A stretch of DNA of 64,000 nt from Anaeromyxobacter sp. (GTDB taxonomy: Bacteria > Myxococcota > Myxococcia > Myxococcales > Anaeromyxobacteraceae), in contig JADKCZ010000001.1 of the NCBI GenBank assembly GCA_016718565.1, positions 1,488,001-1,552,000 on the forward strand, read 5' to 3'. A program made the translations under genes and the position numbers. The notes under the pieces were generated by a model. The model was given only the letters and a program-made list of their open reading frames with translations. It was not told where the DNA came from and ran no database searches. This document shows positions 17,387 through 25,460 of this stretch, in pieces (within the stretch, counting starts at the first letter, position 1; every line of letters starts with the position of its first letter).

Positions 17387-18163
17387 ATGTCTCTGGGAAA
17401 AGTGCGGCTCGTCCTCCACCGGCCCGCCAGCGCCGAGAACGTCGGCGCGGCGGCCCGGGTGATGAAGAACTTCGGCCTGTCCCGGCTGGCCATCGTGGCC
17501 CCCGCGGCCTGGGAGGGGTCGCCCCGCAGCGGGGGGGAGGGGACCGTCCGGGACGACGTCTTCCAGCGGGCCAGCCGCCTGGCCCGGCACGCCAGCGACC
17601 TGCTCACGGGCGCCGAGGTCCACCAGGACCTGTCCGGGGCACTGGCGCCGGCCACCTGGACCTGCGGCACCAGCTCGCGGACCATCGACGGGCGGCCGCG
17701 CCTCTCCCCTCGCGAGCTGGCGGCCGAGGTGGTGCGCCGGGCCGCAGCGGGGGAGGTGGCGGTGGTGTTCGGCGAGGAGCAGCGCGGCCTCTCCGACTCC
17801 GAGCTGGAGCTGTGCCAGGCGGTCTGCACCATCCCCACCACCTCGGCCTACGACTCCATGAACCTGGCGCAGGCCGTGGCGGTGGTCTCCTACGAGCTGG
17901 CGCTGGCGGCCGGTGCGGCCCTGGCCCCGGTGGCGCCGCCGGGCGAGCCGGCCCGCCACGCCACGGTGGAGGCCCTCTGGGCGCGGCTCGGCGCCGTGCT
18001 GGCCGGGGCCGGCTACCTGAACCCGCAGAACCCCGAGCTGATCCTGGCGGAGTGGCGGCGCCTGCTCACCCGCGCCGAGCCGACCCAGCGCGAGGTGGAG
18101 CTCCTGCTGGCCGCGGCCAAGACCCTGGAGCGGCAGCTCAAGCTGGAGGCCGGCGGCCGCTGA
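17387..18163 (+). CDS. TrmJ-type tRNA (cytidine/uridine-2'-O-)-methyltransferase
   Basis: A SPOUT-family RNA methyltransferase of about 258 residues, most like TrmJ (2'-O-methylation of tRNA position 32). It opens with VRLVLHRPASAENVGAAARVMKNFG and has the SAM-binding trefoil-knot motifs VAVVFGEEQRGLSDSEL and IPTTSAYDSMNLAQAVAVV. The C-terminal helical part is short. Two starts are possible. ATG at 17366 has GGGCGGGG ahead of it. ATG at 17387 matches the family N-terminus but lacks a ribosome-binding site and could be leaderless. Only about 30 bases separate it from divergent purC, so the promoters must overlap. Confidence 0.85.
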   Translation: MSLGKVRLVLHRPASAENVGAAARVMKNFGLSRLAIVAPAAWEGSPRSGGEGTVRDDVFQRASRLARHASDLLTGAEVHQDLSGALAPATWTCGTSSRTIDGRPRLSPRELAAEVVRRAAAGEVAVVFGEEQRGLSDSELELCQAVCTIPTTSAYDSMNLAQAVAVVSYELALAAGAALAPVAPPGEPARHATVEALWARLGAVLAGAGYLNPQNPELILAEWRRLLTRAEPTQREVELLLAAAKTLERQLKLEAGGR

Positions 18164-18233
18164 CGGGCGGGGGTCCACCCGGCAGGGCGAGCGGCCGGGG
18201 ACCGGGCGCGGGCCGGGTGCCCCGAGACGACGA

Positions 18234-18264
18234 CGCCCGCCCCCCTCGTGGGAGGGAGCGGGCG
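18234..18264. terminator. Hairpin between convergent genes
   Basis: A stem with one bulge and one mismatch joins CGCCCGCCCCCCTC (18234-18247) and GAGGGAGCGGGCG (18252-18264) around GTGG. It sits between the methyltransferase stop (18163) and the convergent stop at 18311. There is no U-run on either strand. Confidence 0.35.
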
Positions 18265-18310
18265 CGCGTCGACCGGCTGGGGCGTGGCCCCGGGGGGACC
18301 GGCCGGGTGG

Positions 18311-18607
18311 CTAGGCCGCGGGGGCCGCCACCTGGTTCTTCTTCCGGCTCTTCTTCCAGGCGTCGTAGTGGGTCTCGCAGAGGCCGTGGCCGAAGACCTT
18401 CTTCTTGCAGTCCGGCTTGGAGCAGGTCTTGTAGCGGGCCGGCTTGGCCTCGAGCTCGCCCGACCGCCACTTCTTGAAGTGGAAGAAGCAGAGCCCCTTG
18501 GCGCGGAAGGCGCGCTTGCAGCCGGCCACGGTGCAGGCCTTCTTGCCGGCCGCCTTCGCCTTCGGCGCCGTCTTCTTGGTCTTGGTCTCGGTCTTGGTCT
18601 CGGCCAT
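18311..18607 (-). CDS. Small basic protein with two zinc-finger-like modules
   Basis: A 98-residue product. Residues 1-22 are a Lys/Thr/Ala-rich basic tail. Two similar modules follow (about 25-50 and 62-85), each with Cys-x4-Cys, then GLC-x2-H and an aromatic-Trp-Lys segment (GLCFFHFKKW, GLCETHYDAW). The spacing suggests two small Cys3His zinc sites. I recall similar short proteins in myxobacteria annotated only as vegetative or hypothetical proteins; no function is assigned. The basic charge and zinc-like modules would suit nucleic-acid binding. The gene is monocistronic on the minus strand. Confidence 0.75.
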   Translation of the reverse strand: MAETKTETKTKKTAPKAKAAGKKACTVAGCKRAFRAKGLCFFHFKKWRSGELEAKPARYKTCSKPDCKKKVFGHGLCETHYDAWKKSRKKNQVAAPAA

Positions 18608-18789
18608 GTCTGTTCCTTCGAGGCTGCCTGCTGCGAGGCTGTCTGCTGCGAGGCGGACGTGCCCCGGAGCGCTGCGTTCTCTCAATGTCCGTCGCGGCCG
18701 CTGCACGGAGCGGGCCGCGGGAAAGGGGCACTCCTTACCTCGCCTGGCGTGCCGATGGCAACCTCGAACGGTCCGGTCCGACGGGCCTT

Positions 18790-19107
18790 TCAGCGCCTGG
18801 GCGCGTCGGCCAGGTGCTGGTCGAGCAGCCGGTCGAGGGCCCGCCGGTCCGCCTCGGTGTGCCCCTCCACCGGCGCCGGACCGGCCGGCTTCGCCCCGGT
18901 GCGCGCCTGGGCCTTGCTCCCGGGGCGCGCCGGCGCCCTGTCCGGGGCGCCGCCGCCGCGCATCTCGGCCCAGGTCCGGGCGGCGAAGTCGGTGGCGTCG
19001 TCGGCGGCGCGCCAGCGGTCGGCCAGGGTGCGCCCACCGAACGGCACCAGGAAGAGGAAGGCGGCCAGCGCGCCCAGCAGGACCGCGGCCTTCACGAGGC
19101 TCCACAT
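18790..19107 (-). CDS. Small single-span membrane protein
   Basis: A 105-residue product with one TM segment (about residues 5-23, VKAAVLLGALAAFLFLVPFGG), followed by an acidic helix and a Pro/Ala-rich tail. The function is not recognised. ATG 19107 is chosen because the protein then begins directly with the TM helix. An alternative GTG at 19233 overlaps the stop of the upstream phosphatase gene (GTGA) and would add about 42 Gly/Arg/Ala-rich residues, so coupling to that gene is possible. Confidence 0.6.
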   Translation of the reverse strand: MWSLVKAAVLLGALAAFLFLVPFGGRTLADRWRAADDATDFAARTWAEMRGGGAPDRAPARPGSKAQARTGAKPAGPAPVEGHTEADRRALDRLLDQHLADAPRR

Positions 19108-19229
19108 GGACGGGAGGGTACCGCCGCCCGCCCGGCGAGCCAGTTTCCGGCCGCCGCGGCCGCCCGCGGCGGCCTTCCCGCCTGCGCCGCCCTTCCCGCT
19201 CCGGCCGGCCGCGGCGCCGCCGCCGCGCT

Positions 19230-19859
19230 TCACTCGAGCCACGGCCGGAGCTCCGCCACCCGGTCCACCAGCCGCACCGCGCCCGCCGCCCGCAGCTCGG
19301 CGCGCGGCCGGAAGCCCCAGGTGACGGCCACCATCGGCACGCCGGCCTGGCGCGCGGTCCGCACGTCGATGGGGCTGTCGCCGATGAAGACGGTGTCCTC
19401 CGGCCGGGCCCCCAGGCGGCGCATCAGCTCCAGCGTGCCGCCCGGGTCCGGCTTGCGGGGGGCCTCGTCGCCGCCGGTCACCAGGGCGAACCGGTCGAGC
19501 AGCCCCAGCCCGGCCAGGATGCGGCGGGCCACCCGGCCAGGCTTGTTGGTGTGGACCGCCAGCAGCCGGCCGCTGCGGGTGAGCAGCTCGGGGATGCCGG
19601 GGAAGGGGCGGGTGCGGTCGAGGCAGTGCAGGTCGTAGTGGCGCCACCAGGCCGCCAGCGCCGGGGCCGCCAGCTCCTGGTGCGGCGCCACCGCCCGCTC
19701 CAGCAGCAGGCGCGCCCCCTCGCCCACGTAGGACTCGATCTCCGCCCGGCTGCGGGCCGGGCGCCCCACCGCGGCCAGGGCGGCGTTCACCGAGGCGGCC
19801 AGGTCGTCGAGGGTGTCGAGCAGGGTGCCGTCGAGGTCCAGGATGGCGAGGCGGGTCAC
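19230..19859 (-). CDS. HAD-family hydrolase, phosphoglycolate phosphatase-like
   Basis: A 209-residue HAD phosphatase. Motif I is LDLDGTLLDT (nucleophile Asp8, acid Asp10), motif II is the Thr of VHTNKP, motif III is the Lys in PRKPDP, and motif IV is FIGDSPIDV. A helical cap lies between motifs I and II, as in the Gph/PGP subgroup. Phosphoglycolate is a likely but unproven substrate. The start is GTG, overlapping the HD-GYP stop (GTGA), so it is read as the third gene of a response regulator-HD-GYP-HAD unit. Confidence 0.88.
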   Translation of the reverse strand: MTRLAILDLDGTLLDTLDDLAASVNAALAAVGRPARSRAEIESYVGEGARLLLERAVAPHQELAAPALAAWWRHYDLHCLDRTRPFPGIPELLTRSGRLLAVHTNKPGRVARRILAGLGLLDRFALVTGGDEAPRKPDPGGTLELMRRLGARPEDTVFIGDSPIDVRTARQAGVPMVAVTWGFRPRAELRAAGAVRLVDRVAELRPWLE

Positions 19860-20800
19860 GTGGTGGGGGCTCCCGTCATGGTGCCGCGGCGGGCCAGGAC
19901 GCGCGAGATGGCGTCGTGCACCGCGGGGTCGACCTGGGCGCCGCGCAGGGTGGCCAGGATGGCCACCACCTCGGGGGCCGAGTAGGCGCGCTGGTAGGGG
20001 CGCTCGCTGGTGCAGGCGTCCCAGGTGTCGGCGGCGTTGACGATGCGGGCCACCAGCGGGATGGCCTCGCCGCGCAGGCCGTCCGGGTAGCCCGCGCCGT
20101 CCCAGCGCTCGTGGTGGTGGCGGATGCCGGGCTCGGCCGCCTTGAGGAAGTCGATCCCCTCCACGATCTCGGCCCCCACCACCGCGTGGCTGCGCACCAG
20201 CGTCAGCTCCTCGGGGGTGAGGCGGGCCGGCTTGCGCAGCACCTGCTCCGGCACGCCGATCTTGCCGATGTCGTGCAGCAGCCCGGCGTAGCGCACCGCC
20301 ACCAGCGAGGCCTCGTCGAAGGCGAACTCGCGGGCGATCTCCACCGAGAGGGCCGCCACCCGCTCCGAGTGGCCGCGGGTGTAGGGGTCCTTGGCGTCGA
20401 TGGCCGACGCCAGGGCCCGGATGGTGTCGAGGTAGCCCCGCTCCAGGGCCGCGATGAGCCGGCGGTTCTCGCCGTCGTAGGAGGCCAGCTCCCGGCTCAT
20501 GTGGTTGAAGGTGTAGGCCAGGTCGCCGAGCTCGTCGCGGACCGCCACCTTCACCTCGCGACCGAAGCGGCCGCGCGCGATGTCGAGGGCGCCGTGCACC
20601 AGCTCTCCCAGCGGGGAGGTGACCCGCCGCGCCACCAGCGCCGCCACGGCCAGCGAGGAGGCCACCGAGGCCGCCACGGCGGCGCCCAGCATGGCGAAAG
20701 GCGGCTCCACGCCCCCGACCCGCAGCAGGAGGACCAGCAGGGCCAGCGGCACCACCCCGGCGGCCACCGTGGCCAGGAGCAAGGTGCGGAAGAGCTTCAT
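19856..20800 (-). CDS. Membrane HD-GYP domain protein (c-di-GMP phosphodiesterase type)
   Basis: A 314-residue protein with two N-terminal TM helices (about 5-27 and 35-57). A HAMP linker (RRVTSPLGELVHGALDIARGR) and a short coiled coil follow, then an HD-GYP domain. The HD-GYP signatures are present: HSERVAALS, LLHDIGKIGVPE, SHAVVGAEI, HHHERWDGAGYPDGL and RIVNAADTWDA. HD-GYP proteins of this type usually degrade cyclic di-GMP. There is almost no periplasmic loop, so the signal is probably membrane-borne or cytosolic. The ATG overlaps the stop of the response regulator gene (ATGA). Confidence 0.92.
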   Translation of the reverse strand: MKLFRTLLLATVAAGVVPLALLVLLLRVGGVEPPFAMLGAAVAASVASSLAVAALVARRVTSPLGELVHGALDIARGRFGREVKVAVRDELGDLAYTFNHMSRELASYDGENRRLIAALERGYLDTIRALASAIDAKDPYTRGHSERVAALSVEIAREFAFDEASLVAVRYAGLLHDIGKIGVPEQVLRKPARLTPEELTLVRSHAVVGAEIVEGIDFLKAAEPGIRHHHERWDGAGYPDGLRGEAIPLVARIVNAADTWDACTSERPYQRAYSAPEVVAILATLRGAQVDPAVHDAISRVLARRGTMTGAPTT

Positions 20801-21153
20801 CGCGCCCCGACCGCCGTGGAGATGGCCCGCTCCAGGGTGCGGCGGCTGAAGGGCTTCTGCAGCAGCACCTGCACCTGCTCCACCCCGTCCACGCCCCGCA
20901 GGCTGCCCTCGTTGATGGCGGTGAGCAGCACCGCCGGGACCGGCCGGGTGCGCCGGATCTGGAGCAGCGCGTCCAGGCCCGACAGCTTGGGCATGAGGAA
21001 GTCCAGGATGAGCAGGTCGGGCGCCTCGCGGGCGCACAGCAGCACCGCCTCGGCGCCGTTCTCGGCCTGCACCACCGCGTGGCCGATCTCGCAGAGGAGG
21101 TCGGTCAGCATGGCGCGGACCAGGCGATCGTCGTCGGCGATGAGGATCTTCAC
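20797..21153 (-). CDS. Single-domain response regulator
   Basis: A 118-residue receiver domain with no output domain. It has the acidic pair ADDD near residues 6-9, the phospho-acceptor Asp51 in LLILDFLMPK, Thr in VLLTAIN, and Lys in LLQKPF. It starts with GTG, and the gene overlaps the downstream HD-GYP gene by four bases. The pair probably acts as a receiver plus effector for c-di-GMP turnover. No histidine kinase is adjacent. Confidence 0.92.
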   Translation of the reverse strand: MKILIADDDRLVRAMLTDLLCEIGHAVVQAENGAEAVLLCAREAPDLLILDFLMPKLSGLDALLQIRRTRPVPAVLLTAINEGSLRGVDGVEQVQVLLQKPFSRRTLERAISTAVGAR

Positions 21154-21265
21154 GTGGTGACCGCCCCCGCTGGCTCGGGGGAGGATACCCGAACGCGGGG
21201 GGCGGGGGCACCCCGGGCGCGGCGGCGCGCCGCGCACCCACCGTCCGGGGGGCGCGACCCGGCCG

Positions 21266-21919
21266 CTACGGCCCCAGCCCCACCCAGACCGAGCCGTCCT
21301 CGAAGACCTCGCGCTTCCAGATCGGCGCGTCCTGCTTGAGCCGCTCCAGCACGGCCTGGCAGGCCCGGAAGGCGGGCGCCCGGTGCGGCGCGGCGCAGGC
21401 GATGACCACCGCGGCCTCGCCGGGCTGGAGCACGCCCACCCGGTGGACCACCGCCACGGCGCACCCCTCGGCCTGGCCCACCTCGGCGCCGATGCGGGCC
21501 AGCACCCGCTCGGCCATGGGGCCGTAGGCCTCGTACTCCAGCCTGAGCACCCGTCGGCCGCGCGTCTCGCCGCGCACGGTGCCGGTGAAGGTGACCAGGC
21601 CGCCGCGCCCGGGCGCCTCCACCGCCCGCGCCACCTCGTCGAGCGAGAGCGGCTGGTCGGTGACGCGGAAGCACGGCGCGCCGCCGGCCACCGGCGGGAC
21701 CACCGCCACCTCGGCCCCGTCGCGCACCGGGTCCTCGTCGCGGGCGAACTCCTGGTCCACCGCCAGGCGGCAGCGGGGCAGCACCCTGGCCAGGCCGGGG
21801 CGCGCCTCGGCCAGGTGGCGCCGCAGCGCGCCCACGGTGGCGGGCCAGGGGTCGAGCGCCTCGCGGGCCACGCCGGCGGCCTCGCGGGCGGCGGCGAAGT
21901 ACAGGACGGTGACCGGCAC
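21266..21919 (-). CDS. MoaD-MoaE fusion, molybdopterin synthase
   Basis: Molybdopterin synthase adds sulfur to cyclic pyranopterin monophosphate. This 217-residue protein carries both subunits. Residues 1-80 are a ubiquitin-like MoaD ending VVPPVAGG. Residues from about 83 are MoaE (FRVTDQPLSLDEV, GLVTFTGTVRGETRG, YEAYGPMAERVL, HRVGVLQPGEAAVVIA, APIWKREVFEDG with the conserved Lys residues). The MoaD Gly-Gly, normally a free C-terminus that is thiocarboxylated, is internal here, so cleavage or an alternative mechanism is needed. Mycobacterial MoaX has the same layout. The start is GTG, 4 bases after rseP. Confidence 0.92.
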   Translation of the reverse strand: MPVTVLYFAAAREAAGVAREALDPWPATVGALRRHLAEARPGLARVLPRCRLAVDQEFARDEDPVRDGAEVAVVPPVAGGAPCFRVTDQPLSLDEVARAVEAPGRGGLVTFTGTVRGETRGRRVLRLEYEAYGPMAERVLARIGAEVGQAEGCAVAVVHRVGVLQPGEAAVVIACAAPHRAPAFRACQAVLERLKQDAPIWKREVFEDGSVWVGLGP

Positions 21920-21923
21920 CGGG

Positions 21924-22979
21924 CTACTTCCCGAACAGGCGCGCCAGGTCGCCGAAGATGGTGACGCCCAGCAGGAGCGCGATGAGGGCGATGAAGCCGG
22001 CCGCGTGGACGTACGACTCGACCTTCTCGTTGACCCGCCGGCGGGTCACCATCTCCACGCCCAGGAAGACCAGCCGCCCGCCGTCCAGCGCCGGGAAGGG
22101 CAGCAGGTTGAAGAGGGCCAGCGCCACCGAGATGTTCCAGACGATGGTGAGGAAGCGGTCGGCGCCCACCCTGGCGCCGCGCACCAGCTCCTGCGCGATG
22201 CCCACCGGCCCGGAGAGCTCGGCCTTGGTCTCGCGCTTCACCATGGCGCCGAGCATGGCCAGCGTCTGGCCCACCGCCGCGTTGGTGCGGGTGAAGCCTG
22301 CCACCGCCGCGTCCAGCGGCCCCAGCCGGACCCGCGGCGCGTAGGGCGTGAACCCCACCCGGCCCACGCCGCCCCGATCCTCCGGGGTGATGGGCAGGGT
22401 GAGCCGCTCGGCCGCCGGCCCCTCGCCGCGCTCCACGGCCAGCTCGATGGTCCGTCCGGGGGCCTTCTGCAGCGCCCCCACCAGCTCGGTCCAGGTGGCC
22501 ACCGGCGCGCCGGCCACCGCCAGGATCCGGTCGCCGGGGCGCAGGCCGGCCCGCTCGGCCGGCATGCCCGCCACCAGGTCGCCCACCCGCGCGGCGCCGT
22601 CGGGGGTGGGCAGGCCCATGGTGCCGAGCAGCCCGGCGGCCAGCACCACGGCGATGAGGTAGTTGGCGCCCGGGCCGGCCACCAGCACCAGCACCCGCCG
22701 CCAGGCGGCCTGGTTGCAGTAGGCCGAGGCGTCGTCGGCGGCCACGTCGTCCCCCGCCGCCATGCCGCGGATGCGCACGTAGCCGCCCAGCGGCAGCGCC
22801 GAGACGGCGTATTCGGTCTCGCCGCGGGTGGCCGACCAGAGCACCGGCCCGAAGCCCACGCTGAACTTCTCCACCTTCATGCCCAGGGCGCGGGCCACCC
22901 ACATGTGGCCGGCCTCGTGCAGCACGATGAGCGCCGAGACGGCCAGCACCGCGGCCACGATCGACAGGGCGGTGATCAC
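21924..22979 (-). CDS. rseP: RIP metalloprotease RseP (site-2 protease)
   Basis: A 351-residue inner-membrane zinc protease that cuts membrane-embedded anti-sigma factors and leftover signal peptides. It has the zinc motif HEAGH at residues 21-25 in TM1, a GPGANYLIAVV segment, and one PDZ domain (about 125-200, MPAERAGLRPGDRILAV). The second catalytic motif is NLLPFPALDGGRL in the third TM segment. The start is GTG directly after the AMMECR1 stop, with GGAGGAG in the end of that gene. It has one PDZ domain, like shorter RseP forms, rather than the two of E. coli. The ECF/anti-sigma operon at 38.3 kb is a possible client by function only. Confidence 0.93.
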   Translation of the reverse strand: MITALSIVAAVLAVSALIVLHEAGHMWVARALGMKVEKFSVGFGPVLWSATRGETEYAVSALPLGGYVRIRGMAAGDDVAADDASAYCNQAAWRRVLVLVAGPGANYLIAVVLAAGLLGTMGLPTPDGAARVGDLVAGMPAERAGLRPGDRILAVAGAPVATWTELVGALQKAPGRTIELAVERGEGPAAERLTLPITPEDRGGVGRVGFTPYAPRVRLGPLDAAVAGFTRTNAAVGQTLAMLGAMVKRETKAELSGPVGIAQELVRGARVGADRFLTIVWNISVALALFNLLPFPALDGGRLVFLGVEMVTRRRVNEKVESYVHAAGFIALIALLLGVTIFGDLARLFGK

Positions 22980-23588
22980 TTAGGGGAACTCCTCCGCCTC
23001 GAAGGCCTCGAGCACGACGTCCGGCTCGAGGTGCGCGCGGGCCGGCAGGCCGGCCGCGAGGCACGCGTGCTTCAGGAAGGTGGCGGCGTCCCAGCCCTTG
23101 CCGGCGCCGGCCGACGGGAGCAGCAGGCCGCGGTGCCAGCCCTGGGTGACGGCCAGGGCGTCCAGGCCGGGCCTGACGTCGCCGGCGCCCGAGATGCGCC
23201 GCCCCGGGCCGAGCACCGCCAGGCGCAGGCCGAGCGCGGGCTCGTCGGCCGGGGCGAGCGGCGGGGTGCGCGGGTCGTGGTCCGCGGCGGCGGCGGCCAG
23301 GCGGATCACCTCGGCGGCGAGCGGGCCGGCCGGGGCCAGCGCGCCGAGCGAGGCGCGCACCTCGCCGGCCAGGCGCACCGTCACGAAGGCCGCGCGCAGC
23401 GCCGCCAGCGGCCCGCTGGCGGGCGCCTGCGGGGCCGCGCCGAGCCCGAGGCGGTGGCGCAGGGCGGCGCGCGCCAGCGCCAGCAGGGCCACCTGGTCCT
23501 CGGCGGACAGCGCGGCGCTGGGCGCCCCCGGGGCCTCGGGGCCGGGCCCGGTGGCCGGGGCAACGGTGGGGGCGAGGGGCGCGGTCAC
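22980..23588 (-). CDS. AMMECR1 domain protein
   Basis: A 202-residue protein of the AMMECR1 family. After a Pro/Ala-rich N-terminal 30 residues come ALLALARAALRHRLG, VTVRLAGEVRASLGAL (the family LRGCIG-like position, here altered), LAAAAADHDPRTPP and VTQGWHRGLLLPSAGAGKGWD. The biochemical role of the family is unknown; a link to radical-SAM and redox proteins has been suggested. The GTG start overlaps the NUDIX stop (GTGA) and rseP starts at the very next base, so the three are read together. Confidence 0.85.
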   Translation of the reverse strand: MTAPLAPTVAPATGPGPEAPGAPSAALSAEDQVALLALARAALRHRLGLGAAPQAPASGPLAALRAAFVTVRLAGEVRASLGALAPAGPLAAEVIRLAAAAADHDPRTPPLAPADEPALGLRLAVLGPGRRISGAGDVRPGLDALAVTQGWHRGLLLPSAGAGKGWDAATFLKHACLAAGLPARAHLEPDVVLEAFEAEEFP

Positions 23589-24007
23589 GGGCGGGGGCGC
23601 GCGCCGGTGAGGAGGAAGCGGCGGGCGTCGGCCAGGATCTCGGCGTGGTCGAAGCAGAGCGGCTCGGGCAGCTCGCGCCAGCCGAAGGCCCGCGCCTCGG
23701 CCGCGTCGTCGCCGCCGGTGGGCGTGCCGGCGGCGCGCCCCATGAACACGGTGCTGGTGGTGTGGCGGCGGGCGTCGCGGCGCGGGTCGGAGTAGACGCC
23801 GAGCAGGTCGGTCAGGGTCACCGCGAGGCCGGTCTCCTCGAGGGCCTCGCGCACCGCGGCCGCCTCCAGCGTCTCGCCCTCGTCCACGAACCCGCCCGGC
23901 AGGGCCCAGCCGAGCGGCGGGAAGCGGCGCGCCACCAGCACCACCCGGTCGCCCGGGAGCGCGATGACCACGTCGACGGTGGGCGCGGGGGTGCGGTGCT
24001 CGGCCAT
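23585..24007 (-). CDS. NUDIX hydrolase
   Basis: A 140-residue NUDIX protein. The NUDIX box runs from GFVDEGETLEAAAVREALEE to TGL, with all the conserved Gly, Glu, Arg-Glu and Glu-Glu positions. The preceding RFPPLGWALPGG is typical of ADP-ribose or nucleoside-diphosphate-X pyrophosphatases. The substrate cannot be fixed from sequence. ATG 24007 (MAEHRTPAPTVDVVIAL) is preferred; a TTG 39 bases upstream is possible. The stop overlaps the GTG of the AMMECR1 gene. Confidence 0.88.
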   Translation of the reverse strand: MAEHRTPAPTVDVVIALPGDRVVLVARRFPPLGWALPGGFVDEGETLEAAAVREALEETGLAVTLTDLLGVYSDPRRDARRHTTSTVFMGRAAGTPTGGDDAAEARAFGWRELPEPLCFDHAEILADARRFLLTGARPRP

Positions 24008-24080
24008 GCGGGGCGGTTCGTAGCGCGGCGCGGGGCGCGGGGTCAAACCCGGCGCCGGGAGGGGATTCCTTCACGGCCTC

Positions 24081-25271
24081 TCAGGGCGCGGACCCGGCGG
24101 GGGGGCCGGCGGGGAGGACGCCCGCCGCCCCGGCCGGCGCGGTGTCCGCCGGGAAGGCCTTCTCCACCAGCAGGGCGGCGAAGGGGATGGCGGCGGCCGG
24201 GCGGCCGGCGGCCAGGGCCCGCGCCACGGCGGCGGCGGCGGCGGACTCGGCCGCCGCCCCGGCCCGGGCCAGGTGCTCGGCCACGTCGAGCAGCCGGCCG
24301 GCCAGCCGCTCGCGCCGGGCCGGGGTGAAGTACCCGTCCACCGCGGCGCGCACCAGCGCGGCCTGCCGGTCGCGGCGCTGCTCCGGCGCGCCCTCCGGCG
24401 TGGCGGCCTCCGGCCGGTCGAGCTGCCTGGCCACCTCGCGCAGGTAGGCCTCCTCGGCCATCCAGCCGCGCAGCAGCGGCAGCTGGTGCAGCGCCGCCGA
24501 GCCCTCCACGGCCGCCGCCTCGGCCACCTCGTCGAGGGCCGGCAGGTCCTGGCCAGGCGGCGGCAGGGCCGGCGCCGGGCCGAGCTGGCCCAGCCACTGG
24601 TCGGCCCCATCCGGCACCTTGGTGCCGGCGCCGGCGTTCAGCGACCGGGCCGCGGCGATCAGCCCGTGGGCCCGCTCGCGCGGCAGCTCGCCGACGCCCA
24701 TGGTGGCGCCGCGGTCCAGCAGCCCCTTCACGAAGGCGCGCCACTCCTTGCGGCCCAGCACGCCGACCTGCAGCTCGAGCAGCCCGCGCTCGTCGGAGAG
24801 GACCGCCTGCGCCACCTCGACGCCGCGGCCGGGCAGGTTGCGGGGCAGCCAGACGGCCCGCTCTCCCAGGCCGTCCACCGTGGAGGCGAAGGCGGGCGGC
24901 GGAGGCTCGGCCGGCGCCGGCGCCGGGGCAGGGGCCGCCGGGCGGGTCGGCTCGGGGACCGCCACGCCGCGCGCCTTGAGGTGGTGGAGGAGCCGCTTGG
25001 CCTCCTTGGCCACCTCCTTCTCGGGGCGGACCGCCAGGGCGGCCACCAGGTCGACGCGCCCGGCGGCGGTGGCGGCGCGCATGACCGCGGCGGCCAGCGA
25101 GGCGGGCAGCGAGGCCACCTCCTCAGGCTGGGCCCGGATGATGGTGGTGACCAGGCGGGCGGCGCGCCCGGCCTCGGGGCGGGGCACGTCCGCGGCGGCG
25201 GCGATCTCGGCGCTCTCCACGTTGGGGTCGCGCAGGAGCGCCAGCAGCCGGTCGGGGTCGGTCTCGGGCAT
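24081..25271 (-). CDS. Uncharacterised helical protein, 396 aa
   Basis: Function not recognised. Residues 1-110 are helical and resemble a HEAT-like repeat (PRPEAGRAARLV, KEVAKEAKRLLHHLKARG). A Pro/Ala linker (about 112-130) follows, then a conserved-looking core (VWLPRNLPGRGVEVAQAVLS, LLELQVGVLGRKEWRAFVKGLL, MGVGELPRERAHGLIAAA). The rest is helical and ends in an Ala/Pro/Gly tail. No signal peptide or TM segment is present, so it is probably cytoplasmic. It has normal high-GC3 codon use and leads the long minus-strand gene block. Confidence 0.75.
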   Translation of the reverse strand: MPETDPDRLLALLRDPNVESAEIAAAADVPRPEAGRAARLVTTIIRAQPEEVASLPASLAAAVMRAATAAGRVDLVAALAVRPEKEVAKEAKRLLHHLKARGVAVPEPTRPAAPAPAPAPAEPPPPAFASTVDGLGERAVWLPRNLPGRGVEVAQAVLSDERGLLELQVGVLGRKEWRAFVKGLLDRGATMGVGELPRERAHGLIAAARSLNAGAGTKVPDGADQWLGQLGPAPALPPPGQDLPALDEVAEAAAVEGSAALHQLPLLRGWMAEEAYLREVARQLDRPEAATPEGAPEQRRDRQAALVRAAVDGYFTPARRERLAGRLLDVAEHLARAGAAAESAAAAAVARALAAGRPAAAIPFAALLVEKAFPADTAPAGAAGVLPAGPPAGSAP

Positions 25272-25372
25272 GGCGGCGCACTGTAGCCCCAGGCCGTCGG
25301 GCGCTCAATGGGGCTGCCAGCGAGCCGTCCGTTTTGACGGAGGGATGTACCCCGTCCGAGGGGCGCGGCGCA

Positions 25373-25402
25373 TTGACTCACGGCTCCGGCCGGCCGTAGT
25401 CT
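25373..25402 (+). promoter_or_regulatory. Candidate promoter for the Cys-rich exported protein
   Basis: TTGACT (25373-25378) and TAGTCT (25397-25402) are separated by 18 bases, about 60 bases before the ATG at 25461. This is the best sigma-70-like pair in the 189-base interval between divergent genes. Confidence 0.45.
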
Positions 25403-25460
25403 CCCTCGCCTCAACCACCCCGCGGCCGCCGGTGCGGCCCGACTACCCAGGAGTCGACCC

